Assembly: GCA_030512335.1 (NCBI GenBank)
Contig: JAULSU010000002.1
Coordinates: 2,852,001 to 2,916,000 of the forward strand
Source: Immersiella caudata
Taxonomy: Eukaryota > Ascomycota > Sordariomycetes > Sordariales > Lasiosphaeriaceae
DNA: 64,000 nucleotides
Direction: 5' to 3'
Of the stretch, positions 24,061 through 34,536 are shown piece after piece; position 1 is the stretch's first letter; each line of letters opens with the position of its first letter. The translations under genes were made by a program, and so were the position numbers. A model generated the notes under the pieces. That model did not search any database and was not told where the DNA came from. It saw nothing but the letters and a program-made list of their open reading frames with translations.

Positions 24061-25119
24061 ATGTCTCCTCCAGGCCCCATCACCACCCCTCTCACAACCC
24101 TCCTCTCCATCCGTCACCCAATCCTCCTCGCCGGCATGGCCCGCACCTCAGGCGCCCCCCTCGCCGCCGCCGTCTCCAATGCCGGCGGCCTCGGCGTGAT
24201 TGGCGGCTTCATGTACACGCCCAACCAGCTCCGCGAAATCGTCACCGAGCTCAAATCCCTCCTCCGCTCTCCCGATCTTCCTTTTGGCGTCGACCTCGCC
24301 CTGCCCCAAGTCGGCGGCAACGCGCGCAAGACCAACCACGATTACACCGGCGGGAAGCTGGATGAGCTGATCGATATCACCATTGAATCAGGCGCGAAGC
24401 TGTTCGTGTCTGCCGTGGGTGTACCGCCAAAGAGGGTGATTGAGAGGCTGCATGCCGCTGGCATCTTGGTGATGAACATGGTGGGCCACCCGAAGCACGC
24501 GGTCAAGGCGCTGGACCTGGGCGTGGATATTGTTTGTCCGCAGGGTGGAGAGGGCGGTGGACACACGGGAGATATTGCGAACAGTGTGCTGATCCCGGCG
24601 GTGGTGGACGTGGCGAGGAGGTATAAGCCGCCTATGCTCAAGGGTGGGCCGGCGCTGGTCGTGGCGGCGGGAGGGATTTCGAATGGGAGGGGGTTGGCGA
24701 GCAGTTTGATGCAAGGGGCGGTGGGGGTTTGGGTTGGGACGAGGTTTGTGGCGAGCCAGGAGGCGGGTTGCAGCGAGGAGCATAAGAAGGCTGTGGTGAG
24801 CTGTGGGTTTGAGGGAACTGAGAGGACGCTGGTGTTGAGCGGGAGGCCGTTGAGGATGAAGACGAATGATTACATTCGGGGGTGGCACGCGCGGATGGAT
24901 AAGATCCAAGAGTTGACGAGCAAGGGGATCGTACCGATCGAGCATGATATGGATGAAGGAAACGATATTGACCCACCGCATCTGATGGGCCAAGTTGCCG
25001 GCGCGATTCGGAGGGTGCAGCCCGCTGGAGATATTGTTGATGAGATGGTCGCCGAGGCCGTGGAAATGCTGAGGCTAGGTGGAACCTATATTAACGCTTC
25101 GAGGGATAGCAGGTTGTGA
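24061..25119 (+). CDS. nitronate monooxygenase (2-nitropropane dioxygenase family)
   Basis: A single-exon, 352-residue FMN TIM-barrel enzyme. Members oxidise alkyl nitronates such as propionate-3-nitronate, protecting against nitro-toxins. Family marks seen: HPILLAGMA (about 19-27), AGGLGVIGG (41-49), QGGEGGGHTG (161-170) with the loop histidine at 168, and the FMN-phosphate segment VAAGGISNGRG (201-211) followed by GVWVGTRFVASQEA (222-235). The start at 24061 is chosen over the longer open frame (from 23890) because the family begins directly with the barrel and the ATG has a strong context. There is no targeting peptide, so it is probably cytosolic. Exact substrate specificity cannot be read from the sequence. 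Confidence 0.92.
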   Translation: MSPPGPITTPLTTLLSIRHPILLAGMARTSGAPLAAAVSNAGGLGVIGGFMYTPNQLREIVTELKSLLRSPDLPFGVDLALPQVGGNARKTNHDYTGGKLDELIDITIESGAKLFVSAVGVPPKRVIERLHAAGILVMNMVGHPKHAVKALDLGVDIVCPQGGEGGGHTGDIANSVLIPAVVDVARRYKPPMLKGGPALVVAAGGISNGRGLASSLMQGAVGVWVGTRFVASQEAGCSEEHKKAVVSCGFEGTERTLVLSGRPLRMKTNDYIRGWHARMDKIQELTSKGIVPIEHDMDEGNDIDPPHLMGQVAGAIRRVQPAGDIVDEMVAEAVEMLRLGGTYINASRDSRL

Positions 25120-25328
25120 GAATGGAACTATCTAGTGTATTATTGTATATAGCGGCTAGTCGATACCATATAGCACCATGTGCTGAATGTTTTTATCGTT
25201 ACTCATCAAGGTCATTGCGTAAATGTCGTTCTTGTGTCGGTGTGCTTTTTTTTTTTTTTGACAAAGGAAAAAGAAGGAGAAAATCACCAGAACGCCCAAA
25301 GCAAGTCGTCAATGCTGCATCTGCCCCA

Positions 25329-26222
25329 TTACTCTGTCGTTTCTGAGATGTCATCGCACGCCTCAATTCCTTTTCCGTATCCCCACCTCGCGTTCCCTCG
25401 CTCGCACTGCCATGTAATCCAATGCTTGAAGTCAAGCTGGGCAACCCTCGGCACGATGCCTGCCGCCCATAATGTAGAATCCACCAGAGCAAGCTCCTCG
25501 ACGCTTTCGAGTCCGTACGGTTGTCGCATGCTCAAGAAGGAGGCAGCGCTGGAGCTCGCAAGACAGAGCATCCTCGCCTTTTTCAGGTCCTCAGTCAGCC
25601 TCCAAAGATTCCTCCCCACGGGGCTCTGCATCAGCTCGTCGGAAAGACCGATGACATCGAGCTTGAAGTTGACGTAGATCCTTGGTTGGCTGTTTCCAGG
25701 GGCTAGACCCAGACGGTAATGCCTCAGCGCAACGACACGAGACTCGCTGTTGACGTGCAAGACAACGGGGATCTTGGCGCTGCAGGTCCAGACGTTGACG
25801 CTGTTTTTTCTGCTGCGGCCGAGTATGCCTCTCTTCTGCGATGACTGGGAGACGGAAAATGGGCTGCGGAGGGCGAGAACTGGCGAGAGACATTTGGCGA
25901 GGGAGGGCATCCTCCCGGAAGAACCAGGCAGCTGGAGCATCAATACGCGCGAGTTTGGTAGAGCCTCCTCCCATATTTGCTGGCGAAGCTCCGCTGGGAG
26001 GCGGCTGAACTGAGGGAAGGTGGTCGGCTTGGATGCTGCTAGAAGGGCTTCTTCCCGCGCAAGCCGTCGCTCCTCGGCTGCTTCGCTTGCTGCTTCTTGG
26101 GCAAGTCGTGTGTATTGGCGGAGACGCCTGCTGAACCAGCCGACGAGGATGGTGATCTTAATGATCAGTTGCAGCATGTAGGAGTGGCTATCACTTCCGG
26201 AGATGACGCTCGGGGATAACAT
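25329..26222 (-). CDS. 2EXR-domain protein
   Basis: A single-exon, 297-residue protein. At about residues 67-93 it has the 2EXR signature, FPQFSRLPAELRQQIWEEAL, an F-box-like helical entry motif abundant in filamentous ascomycetes. The rest follows the usual 2EXR course: a strand with PVVLHVNSESR about 85 residues later, then RIYVNFKLDVIGL. A hydrophobic stretch near the N-terminus (MLQLIIKITILVGWF, about 16-30), followed by a basic, Ala/Glu-rich helix (about 31-64), could anchor it to a membrane, which is unusual for the family. It lies convergent to the nitronate monooxygenase gene (209 bp between stops). Biological role unknown; the family is lineage-expanded. Confidence 0.85.
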   Translation of the reverse strand: MLSPSVISGSDSHSYMLQLIIKITILVGWFSRRLRQYTRLAQEAASEAAEERRLAREEALLAASKPTTFPQFSRLPAELRQQIWEEALPNSRVLMLQLPGSSGRMPSLAKCLSPVLALRSPFSVSQSSQKRGILGRSRKNSVNVWTCSAKIPVVLHVNSESRVVALRHYRLGLAPGNSQPRIYVNFKLDVIGLSDELMQSPVGRNLWRLTEDLKKARMLCLASSSAASFLSMRQPYGLESVEELALVDSTLWAAGIVPRVAQLDFKHWITWQCERGNARWGYGKGIEACDDISETTE

Positions 26223-26320
26223 GGTGAGCTAGGGTGGCGAGGACGAGGTGGATGGAGGGAGGTGATTCTGAAGCGGTACAGACAAGAGAGCCACCCGTCT
26301 TTGGCAGACCAATGGGTCTC

Positions 26321-26326
26321 TATATA
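26321..26326 (-). promoter_or_regulatory. TATA-like box of the 2EXR gene
   Basis: TATATA within CCCTATATAGAG on the minus strand, about 100 bp upstream of the start codon, with a CCAAT-type word just beside it on the plus strand. Confidence 0.4.
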
Positions 26327-27386
26327 GGGATGCTCGGCACTTCACGAAAGGCGCGATGGTAAGTTGACAACTGACAGTTAGGCCTAAACTTTTTTTGTCT
26401 GGGGCTGCTACGTGTCCGTGTTTGCAGCTAGGGGTCAACGGCTGAAAGTGTATTGAACCTACCTATTCATAGAAAGGCAACGGATTCGTGGCTGGACGCG
26501 TAGACGGTGTTGTTTTGGCCGGTGACTGCCGCCGGGACGTCCCAGTAAAGTTTGGCGGCGCCATGAGGCGGCCAAGCCAAAGCGGTTGAGGGCCATCATA
26601 GCTCCAACCGCCCTCCTGCCAACCCCCATATCCCTTGGAGCTGGCGGGAAGTTGGAAACGTTAGACTAGGGGACAAGCCTAGTTTGAGAAGCCAACGTTG
26701 CAATAAAAAGAGAAAGGAGGAAACGTGCAGGTCTGTTCTCGGCGAGGTCGGCTCGCGACCGGCGTTGGGGCGTATCTGGTGCTGCGGGAGAGTCACAGTG
26801 AGAGAGCGGTCTCGACCGATCTGGACGATTTTAGCATGGCATCTTTCCAATCTCGATCAACAACAAAGGTGAGCTGGGCATCACTCTACGATGCTGCTTG
26901 AACTCGTTTTGACCAATTCGGAATCTGCTTGACTGTGGGCTTTGATCTGGGGTGAAGTCCTGGCTTGACTGGGGGGCCCGCTCCAGATCAGACAAGGGTT
27001 TTTCTCATTCATTTCCGTGGGAAATGTCAAACAATGCCAGAATTCCTCCGCACCTGCCTTCCCTCACCTAAGGTCACATTTCGGGAAGTCGCGATGGTAT
27101 GTACATGTTTGCCCCTGAAATCCCCACCCAGTCATTGGTCTCGGCAGTGTTTGGTCACGTGTCTTTGGGGCTGGTTGCAAGGGTGAACCACGTGCCCCAC
27201 ACCCCAGGTCGGGCGCCACTGGGCGGTGCATTGAGACACAGACTTCCAGACGGCTTGCGCACAGTGGCTTTTCACGAGGCTCACTCCAAGGCTAGGAGGC
27301 ACCCAGGCAGCGCTGATGATTGGCCACCTCCCTCAAGTCTGCCTCAGGTGTCATTTCGACCCGAGGATATCGATTATGTGCGACCG

Positions 27387-27394
27387 TATATAAA
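27387..27394 (+). promoter_or_regulatory. TATA box of the vWA gene
   Basis: TATATAAA, 276 bp upstream of the ATG at 27670. A perfect consensus in otherwise GC-rich DNA. Confidence 0.5.
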
Positions 27395-27669
27395 GAATCA
27401 AAAGGAGTGAAGTAATATCTAATTTTGATCCAACAAGGGAATTATGAAATTGCCAACTGTCAGATTGGCAGACTCGCGATTTACTGAATCTGTCAGATCC
27501 ACGTCCCACCTACAAATAACTTCCCCCCCGCCTGGGCTTCTGAAAAGCAGTGCCCTCTTGGACCCCACCCAAACTTTAAGGCACCCAGCCCGTTTGCTCT
27601 TGACCCACCATCGGCTCTCGCAACCACATTCTCGCCCTGAGCCAAAACCACCGCACCGCAAACTCAACC

Positions 27670-28716
27670 ATGGGCGGCTCATCACTTTTCGACTCGGTGA
27701 AAGGGAAGTTATCCCGCAAGGGTAGCAACCGCAGCACCAAGAGCGACAGATCGACGCACAGCGCGTCCGGACGGCCCACGACCCCCGCACCCGTTTCTGC
27801 GCCGATCCCCGCCAGCCAAGCCCCGCCCCCGTCGTACTCGGAGGCGACGGCTAACCCCACAATTACCGTCAATGCGCCGTTGGGCAATCGGGCGTCATCC
27901 CCGTCGCCCTCGGGCGCGTCGCGCATCTCCATTGCCAGCCTCTCCACGCCAGACGACCCCTATGCTTTCCTCAGCACCTTTGACACCGTCTTCGTCATCG
28001 ACGACTCCGGCTCCATGGCCGGAAGCTCCTGGAACGAAGTCAAGGAGGTCCTTCGCCGAATCGCCCCCATCTGCACCGCTCACGATGCCGACGGCATTGA
28101 CCTCTTCTTCCTCAACTACAAGAACCCCAAAACCTTGACCAACCGGAACGGTACCCGCGGCACGGGCGGCTTTTCCCGAATCCGGAGCGCTCAGGAGGTC
28201 GAGACCATCTTCAAGCAAGTTCGGCCCGGCGGCGGCACCCCCACCGGCACCCGCATCAATAACATTATGCGCCCGTACCTGTCCGCCTACGAGGCCGCCG
28301 TCAAGGCCAACAGCGATCCAGAGGACACGGGCATCAAACCCATCAACATGATTGTCATCACCGACGGCGTCGCAACTGACGATCCCGAGTCGGTCATCAT
28401 CAACGTTGCCAAGCGCCTCGACAAGGCCGAGGCGCCGCCGTACCAGGTCGGCATCCAGTTCTTCCAGGTGGGCACCGAGCGCGGCGCTGCCGAGGCGCTG
28501 CAGGAGCTGGATGATAGCCTGGGCGACATTGCGGGCGGTCTTCGCGACATTGTGGACACGGTAACCTGGAGCAACCGCGATACGCGCGAGAGGTCGCTCT
28601 CGGCGGACGCTATCTTGAAGGTGGTGCTTGGTGCTGTGGTCCGGAGGCTCGATCGCAGACGTGCTAGTGGGGAGTCTTCGAGGCCGGGACAGTCTGGGCG
28701 GCTTGCTCCTCGTTAA
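27670..28716 (+). CDS. von Willebrand factor A domain protein
   Basis: A 348-residue single-exon protein. Residues 1-95 are a basic, Ser/Pro-rich tail that begins MGGSSLF and contains PPPSY (52-56), a PPxY motif of the kind bound by WW domains of Rsp5/Nedd4 ligases. Residues about 103-300 form a vWA domain. The metal-ion-dependent adhesion site is intact: DDSGSM (111-116, D-x-S-x-S), a GGGTPTGT loop that supplies the Thr, and VITDGVATDD that supplies the Asp. Such cytosolic vWA proteins in fungi mediate protein-protein contacts and are mostly uncharacterised. MGGSS at the N-terminus resembles an N-myristoylation context (inference). No transmembrane segment is visible. Confidence 0.88.
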   Translation: MGGSSLFDSVKGKLSRKGSNRSTKSDRSTHSASGRPTTPAPVSAPIPASQAPPPSYSEATANPTITVNAPLGNRASSPSPSGASRISIASLSTPDDPYAFLSTFDTVFVIDDSGSMAGSSWNEVKEVLRRIAPICTAHDADGIDLFFLNYKNPKTLTNRNGTRGTGGFSRIRSAQEVETIFKQVRPGGGTPTGTRINNIMRPYLSAYEAAVKANSDPEDTGIKPINMIVITDGVATDDPESVIINVAKRLDKAEAPPYQVGIQFFQVGTERGAAEALQELDDSLGDIAGGLRDIVDTVTWSNRDTRERSLSADAILKVVLGAVVRRLDRRRASGESSRPGQSGRLAPR

Positions 28717-30571
28717 GAGAAGTAACGAACAATTCTGAGCGACGCATCTCTTTCTGCATGAATCTGGAGTTTGGACGGGGTTGGGATTCCGGATTTCGGG
28801 ACATTTGATACCCACTTACCCCGGGCATGGAGAGGCTTTTTGCTTTCCTTTGCGTTCTTCGCTTCTTGTACAAACTTTATTTCACACTACCTGCGTTGCT
28901 TTTTTCATTTTTCTTTTCATTTTTCATTGTTTTCATTGTTTTCATTTTTTTTCTTTTCACGCTGCGCTTTCCTTGATACATACATTCATACCCAAGTATT
29001 CCCCGCCGTCGAGTTAGATAAAACGGGCTGCATCAACATAGATTGCAATCTAACATGATAATGCCACTACCACAACAAAACCCACATTTCCAACTTCATT
29101 TGCTGCGAAGCACCTCTCTTAACTAAGTTCTTCATGCTCAAACTGGTGACTACCCTCCCAGGCGCCTCCCCTTTTTGATATTTACAACCTATCCTATATA
29201 TCAGCCTTGCAACTCAGCCTCGTCTGCCCAGTGAAGTCAAACCAAACTCAACCCCTCAAACGCCCACGCGCCTAGTTGAGCCGCAGCTGACACCGCCACA
29301 GCCATGACTCCCATAATGACGTGCAGCAGTTGCACCTTGCCTACCTGGGAGGTAGCCTTGAGCCTCACGCGTATGTTTCACATGCAGGGCTGAGGGGCTG
29401 AGCTTTGCGGCTCTTCGGTAAGGTGGTGTATGTCAGTGGTATCTCGTGATGTGTTGTGTACCTAGAAGTGTCAAGTGGAGGTGTAAGTGAGAATACGGCC
29501 AGCGGTAGCCGCTGGTGATACCCTCAGTACCACCTACATAGGTTTGTATCAAAGCCCTGGTTTAAGCCTAGGTGTGCTGGTAACTGGGGAGGTTGCGAGG
29601 AAAGCTGCTGTCGTAGTAATCAGGAAGCCCGTCGGTGCCCGAGGTCGTGTGAATACGTAGTCCTCTCTTGGCGCGGATACTCTGTCATATAGGTAGGCTG
29701 TAGAGGGGCTGTAGCCGCTCTCGGGAGCCTTGGGATTAAAAAGTACCTATCTGGCTTTCATCTCAGCCTCGTGTAGATATCGTCGTGGCGTTTTCGTCAC
29801 AATGAGGCTTGGTCCCATCTGATCAGTAAGAGGGCGTCCAAAGCCCCGTCGCAGAAAATCCCCGCCTGTTTGCGACTCGTCTAGTATGCTTACGTCCGGT
29901 TCTGGGTAGTATCACTACCGGAGTTGGAAGCCCGGTGAAGAAGAACACCATCTCGAAAGAATGGGAGGGCTAGCTGAAGGCAAACAAAGCTTCGGATGAT
30001 GACCACGGCGGTGTGTAGTATTTTCGGATTATAGGACAGTTTACGCTGTTGTCGTCAAGCGTCCTGAGAATCTGTAGATGGTTCAAACTGTCAGCCGCAT
30101 GGCCTCAAACTCAACTTTACCTGACACTATACCTGCAACATCTCACCGCAAGATGAAGACTCACTTCTGTATCGATTCCCACATCATGCCTCCCTAAAGT
30201 TCACCAAGGACACCAAGCGCGCCATCGACACATTCCCGCTCTTCATAGAAACATGTGCGATCACTGCCAAGATTTACAGAGAACCACATCGTACATTTAA
30301 ACTAACACTACAAACATTACCGCTGCTCTGCGGGCCCTCCCCCCTAAGTGGGAGGCGGTAAACCGAGAGCGGCCCCTCCAAAAAACAAACGCACCCATAC
30401 CCGCACCGGAAAAAGCAACCGCAACCGCAACCGCAACGAAAACCGCACCCGAGACCGCCTCCGTCCCCCAACAAGTCCACCACCCCTTACCATTCCACCA
30501 CCACCACCCTCATTCCCCCAGAAGCGACGACTGCCCCGCACGAAGAGAACACATGCTACCCAGGCTTGCCC
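28717..30571. other. intergenic stretch of 1.9 kb; no gene seen
   Basis: It starts with the T-rich 3' UTR of the vWA gene (tracts of CATTTTT/TTTTCATT at about 28890-28960). Several AGGTA/TACCT words occur at 29330-29760. A GCAACC hexamer array occupies 30415-30437. No coding signal is seen. Confidence 0.5.
30415..30437. repeat. GCAACC hexamer microsatellite
   Basis: Three perfect copies of GCAACC plus a partial fourth, just downstream of the stop codon of the 818-residue gene (about 135 bp past it). Confidence 0.8.
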
Positions 30572-33134
30572 TTAGTCGGCGAGCAGAACCTGGGCCCTCT
30601 GCGCGAGCAGAGGCACGATATGCATGCCTTCGAGGGCACGCGCCGTAACCGTCGGCGTGATGCCGAGGCGCAGGCGAAGGTTACCGGAAGCGCCGCCTCC
30701 GCGCTCCGAAGCCCCAGCCGGCGTGTTCACCGCCACGTGTGCTGCGGCAGTGAACGGCGCACCGGCCCGATGCCACCCGAAGGTGAATTCATGCTCCGAG
30801 AGCATGGCCTCTCCGGCGAGCCGGACAGCAGCTTCGGCGATGGCGAACAGTTCGTGGTTCGCCGCCGCGCGACTGTCCGGAGTGAGGTCGTCTGGAACTA
30901 GGTTCCAGGTGACACTCGTGAGTTCCGTGACGAACTCCTGCAGCCGCCACTGCGCGTACTTGGGGAACTTTGGGTGGCGGCGGATCTCCCCTACCAACAC
31001 CCTCTGCTGCCTGAGCGCCTCAGCCCGTCCCTGGGTGTTGGAGTCTGTACCGCCACATGTTAGCCTGTCCGTTTTAACTACGCCGCGCAAAATTTCACTT
31101 ACCGTTCGCCTTCAGGTCTGCCGCCAGCTCCCTGATCTCCTCGTCCAGGACGGAGGAGAATCCCCGGTACCACGACACGTCGAAGGCCTTGTCGAGGAGG
31201 TACTTGGTGAAGTACCTCTGAGTGAGGTACTTCCGGGCATTTGCGTCCCGGAAGAGACTGTACGCGACCTTCTCGGCCGCCCTCTGCTCCTGAGCCTGAG
31301 AGATGCTCAGGCAGAGGTCCTTCCACATGTCGGGCGCGCGGGACTTCAGGTGCGTGGGCACGTCCTTCTTGCTGGGGCAGCCCGCGTAGGCAGTGCAGAA
31401 CCCGAGGATCATCGTCCACAGCTTGGCGAACTTTCCTTCCCATTCCTTGGAGACTGTATCCTTCTTTACCGGGCTGCCGGCCTCGGTGGTGGTCGGGAAT
31501 TCATGATCGAAAATATGTTTCTCGATCAGGGAAGTCATGCAGCCGCTCTCCTGGTCCCTGATGGAAAGGTTGCCAAAGGATAGACTGAGGTCACTACGTC
31601 GAGCAACATCCATTTGACGGCCAGAGTACTGCGATCCTAACACGCTCCGGGGGCGAACATCGGAGAGGTTGCCAATGGAGCTGTGAACAGACGACGTTCC
31701 AAGCTGAGAACCTCGGCCAAATCCAATGGGAAGACGCGGCGGGGCCAGGCGAAGGTCAGAGAGCGACATGCGCTGTCCTGATTGCGTGCATCTTGGGGTC
31801 GAAGAACGACGTGCGCCAGACGTAGATCCAGGTCCCCCAACAACGCGCGGACGCCATGATCCAGAAATTGACGGTGGCTCAACCGGTGCGACCTGGCTAT
31901 AAACAGAAGCAGAATTTTGCGACTGAGCTTGCTGCGACATGGCCCAGGCTCGGTCCTTGGGATCGGTATGAACTTGCATCCACAAGTTCCTCTTTGCATC
32001 GACTTGTTCCTTGAGACGCGTGCAACGATCCTCAACCACCTAGAGATGAGTTAGTTGAGTACCTCAATGGGTTGGGGCGGTCCTCACGGCGATGTTGTAC
32101 TGATCCTCACGGCTCTTAAGCTCAGCCTTTGTGAGAGCTTCCTGGAGTTTGCGGTTCTTTGCAATCTCATTCTCTAGCTCATGGTTCATACGAGTCACTT
32201 CCTCGACAGCCTTGGTGAGAGTCGCCTCCAAGCTGCTGCTTGTCTTTCGCAGGTCGGCATTCTCCTTCTCCAAACTAGCGATGGCCTGGCCGCGAGACTC
32301 AATCTTGCTTGCCAACTCAAACAAGCCCCGAGTGAGATGCTGCGTATCGACCTGGAAGCCATCCGTGTATGACTTGGGCAGGTGAGGGTTCCGCAGGGTT
32401 CCTTGAGTCAATCCATAAAGGCGCGAATGAATAGAGGCAATGCAATCAAATATCTCCTGCCGCGTTGAGTCAGCATACTGTCTTCTGCGGTCGTAGGCAG
32501 AGGGTATTACCTTGATCGAGTCTTCTGGTCTGGCCGATTGCGCCTTCTGAGTGCCTTGCTGCTTCGAGGACTGTGACGGATTCAAGTGTGCGACACGAAG
32601 CTGTGCGACACGACTTGGCAACGGGCCGGTCGGAGTGGACGGAAGAGCTGATAGGCCGCGAGAAGTATGATGCATGCTGAAGCTGTGTATCGAAGTAGGA
32701 GCATCACGCTGCAGGAGTACGGGGGGCGGATACCCTACGGCACTCTCCTGGACGCCTGGGTTGTGAAGCATCGATGATCCGATGATAACGGTTCCAGCTT
32801 CGTGGTCAGCAGGACGATTGGTGCTTCCACAATTGCCTCCACTCCCTCGGTCGGCAGAGTGGCTGGTAGTTCCGCGCTTACCATCTGAACTGTTAGTACC
32901 ACGGTTGGTAGAGCCGACGTCATCTCCACGGTTAACCTGGTTGTTGTTCTGCATCATCTGCGACTTTTGATGTTGCTGTGGACGAGCCGGGTTCACCGGG
33001 CGACCGGGCAACTGCGACATGATGTCTGGGGCGGGCGTGAGGAGGGCACCGCCGCCGCTATCGCTGCCAATGACGCTCACAACTGTCTCGTTGCTGTGTG
33101 CCGACGAGCGGCTTGCGCTATCTGAGCTGTCCAT
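30572..33134 (-). CDS. 818-residue coiled-coil protein, unknown function
   Basis: Three exons on the minus strand: 33134-32088, 32039-31103 and 31044-30572. The 48-nt intron (GTGAGG, branch ACTAAC, CTCTAG) and the 58-nt intron (GTAAGT, GTACAG) both keep frame. Residues 1-200 are Ser/Asn/Gln-rich and disordered. About 225-350 is helical, with a heptad-like coiled coil (LASKIESRGQAIASLEKENADLRK onward). A second Ser-rich linker follows, then a largely helical C-terminal region (about 510-770) rich in conserved-looking hydrophobics (WTMILGFCTAYAG, WYRGFSSVLDEEI, FPKYAQWRLQEFV). I recognise no named domain. A possible 5' UTR intron (33539-33364, GTAAGT...TTCCAG) and TATAAA at 33626-33621 suggest the promoter lies about 490 bp upstream. 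Copies of a 21-bp repeat lie in the leader. Confidence 0.75.
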
Positions 33135-33159
33135 AGTAGGCCTTCACTGGTGAATCAAA

Positions 33160-33207
33160 GGCGTGGTCTGTTCACCAGAAGGCGTGGTCTGTTCACCAGA
33201 AGGCGTG
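33160..33207. repeat. 21-bp tandem repeat in a 5' leader
   Basis: Two full copies and a partial third of a 21-bp unit beginning GGCGTGGTCTGTTCACCAGA, lying 26-73 bp upstream of the start codon at 33134 and therefore probably inside the transcribed leader. Confidence 0.85.
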
Positions 33208-34135
33208 AAAGGAAAGGAGAGAAGATGGGCCTTTGCTGTGAACTAAGATGCGTGTAAGAAACAGAAATAGGGCTTCGACTTCAGCTTGAAGGCGCAAGAG
33301 TGGGGGAAGTAGGCCTCCAATTGTTGTTTGACGACCTGAGGGGGAGATCAAGAGACGCTTCAACTGGAAGGGTTGAGGGCTCGTCGGGCGGGGTACATGC
33401 CTTGACGAGATGATCGAAGGCCTTGGGGAAAGGAGAAGATGCCTTGATTGGGTATTTAAAGACGTTGAGAGTGACGAACTAAGCCTTGCCTAGCGATTGA
33501 GGGCATGGAAGCGGGAAATGGGGGACTCGAAGTACTTACCGAGAGCAAGGACGAAGGGAGTTGGCGCAGATGGTGTTGGGGAAAAGAGAAGAATTTCCGG
33601 GGAGGAGGGAGAGAAATCTGTTTATAGTCAGTTGAGCAGTCAACCATGAGTTTAGACGGAACGACAGCAGGAGGGGACGCGAGTGGGGCAGACGCGTTGC
33701 CAGCAAGTGAATCGTGTCAAATTTCATGTGAACCAACATCGGACAAACTCTTGAACTGCTGGGGGGCTTGGGGATAGAAAGCCAGGGCAAAGGGCAGAAA
33801 TAACCACTTGAATCATCTAGAAGGTGTCCAACATTGTCATAACCCCGTCGAGCGACCTGGGGGATGACGATGACGGCGGCAGTTTCTGAGCTGCAGGGCA
33901 GGGTGGTGAGGCGGGCATGGTGATAATGAACAGGGGCAGGGTGTTGAATGGGGGTGATAGCGATGGACGGGAACGATAGGGCGGATGGGAATGGTGTTGA
34001 TGGATCGGAACTTCGGCAATGGATAGGAGCTTCGTGATGAACAGAAGCGTCTTGATGGACTGGAGCTTCGTGATGGACGAGAACGTCGCCCCTGGGCTGG
34101 AACCAAACAGAACAAGGGGAAATTGGCAAACATAC

Positions 34136-34536
34136 CGTGACTGCCTTATGAGGCTGGTGATATCCTTGTCTAAGGGCAAACTCGATGTCTCTCGGGAGTT
34201 CCGTTAGCAGTCTCTGATAATTGTAGAACCTATCTCTCTCTGTCAGACCGGAAACCAACGCTTCAGCGTAAGGCAAGTCCCCAAGAAGTTTTCGAATCCT
34301 CACCTCAACCTCTCTTTTCAAGCTGCCTGCCTCCACCTAATTTGTGAGGGCTTCTTTGTGGACAAAACAACATTTGCCCATCAATCGATTCTCCTTGAGC
34401 GGTCCGGAGCAGCTGACACGAGCAGCTGACACGAGCAGCAAGATTCGCAACCTCGCGACTTCTTTGGCGCAGCAACTCTTCACGAATGGCTAACCGCAAT
34501 TGAGTCTTCACTGTCGCTATCCCGTGAGCACAGGAC
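34136..34536 (-). CDS. possible orphan exons of an unidentified gene
   Basis: Two minus-strand segments join in frame. Exon a (34536-34431) is preceded by TACTAAC and CTAAG, a perfect branch site and acceptor. Exon b (34336-34136) follows an intron GTCAGC...AAATTAG and ends before GTATGT. Together they read about 102 residues of amphipathic, helix-rich sequence (VKTQLRLAIREELLRQRSRE; then VRIRKLLGDLPYAEALV and QRLLTELPRDIEFALRQGY). I find neither the start exon nor the end, so this may be a gene fragment, a degenerated copy or the middle of a gene with short exons. No family is recognised. Confidence 0.3.

Larger units (their letters stand above)
26223..27669. other. divergent promoter region, 2EXR / vWA genes
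   Basis: 1.45 kb between divergent starts. TATA-like sites occur on each side (26321-26326 minus, 27387-27394 plus). The last 200 bp before 27670 are C-rich leader. No gene was recognised inside. Confidence 0.5.

Noticed and set aside
27895..28815. 306-codon frame on the minus strand
   Set aside because: It is the antisense shadow of the vWA gene.
34408..34440. 13-bp duplication (AGCTGACACGAGC) as a regulatory element
   Set aside because: Simple short duplication inside the putative intron of the orphan exons; no further support.
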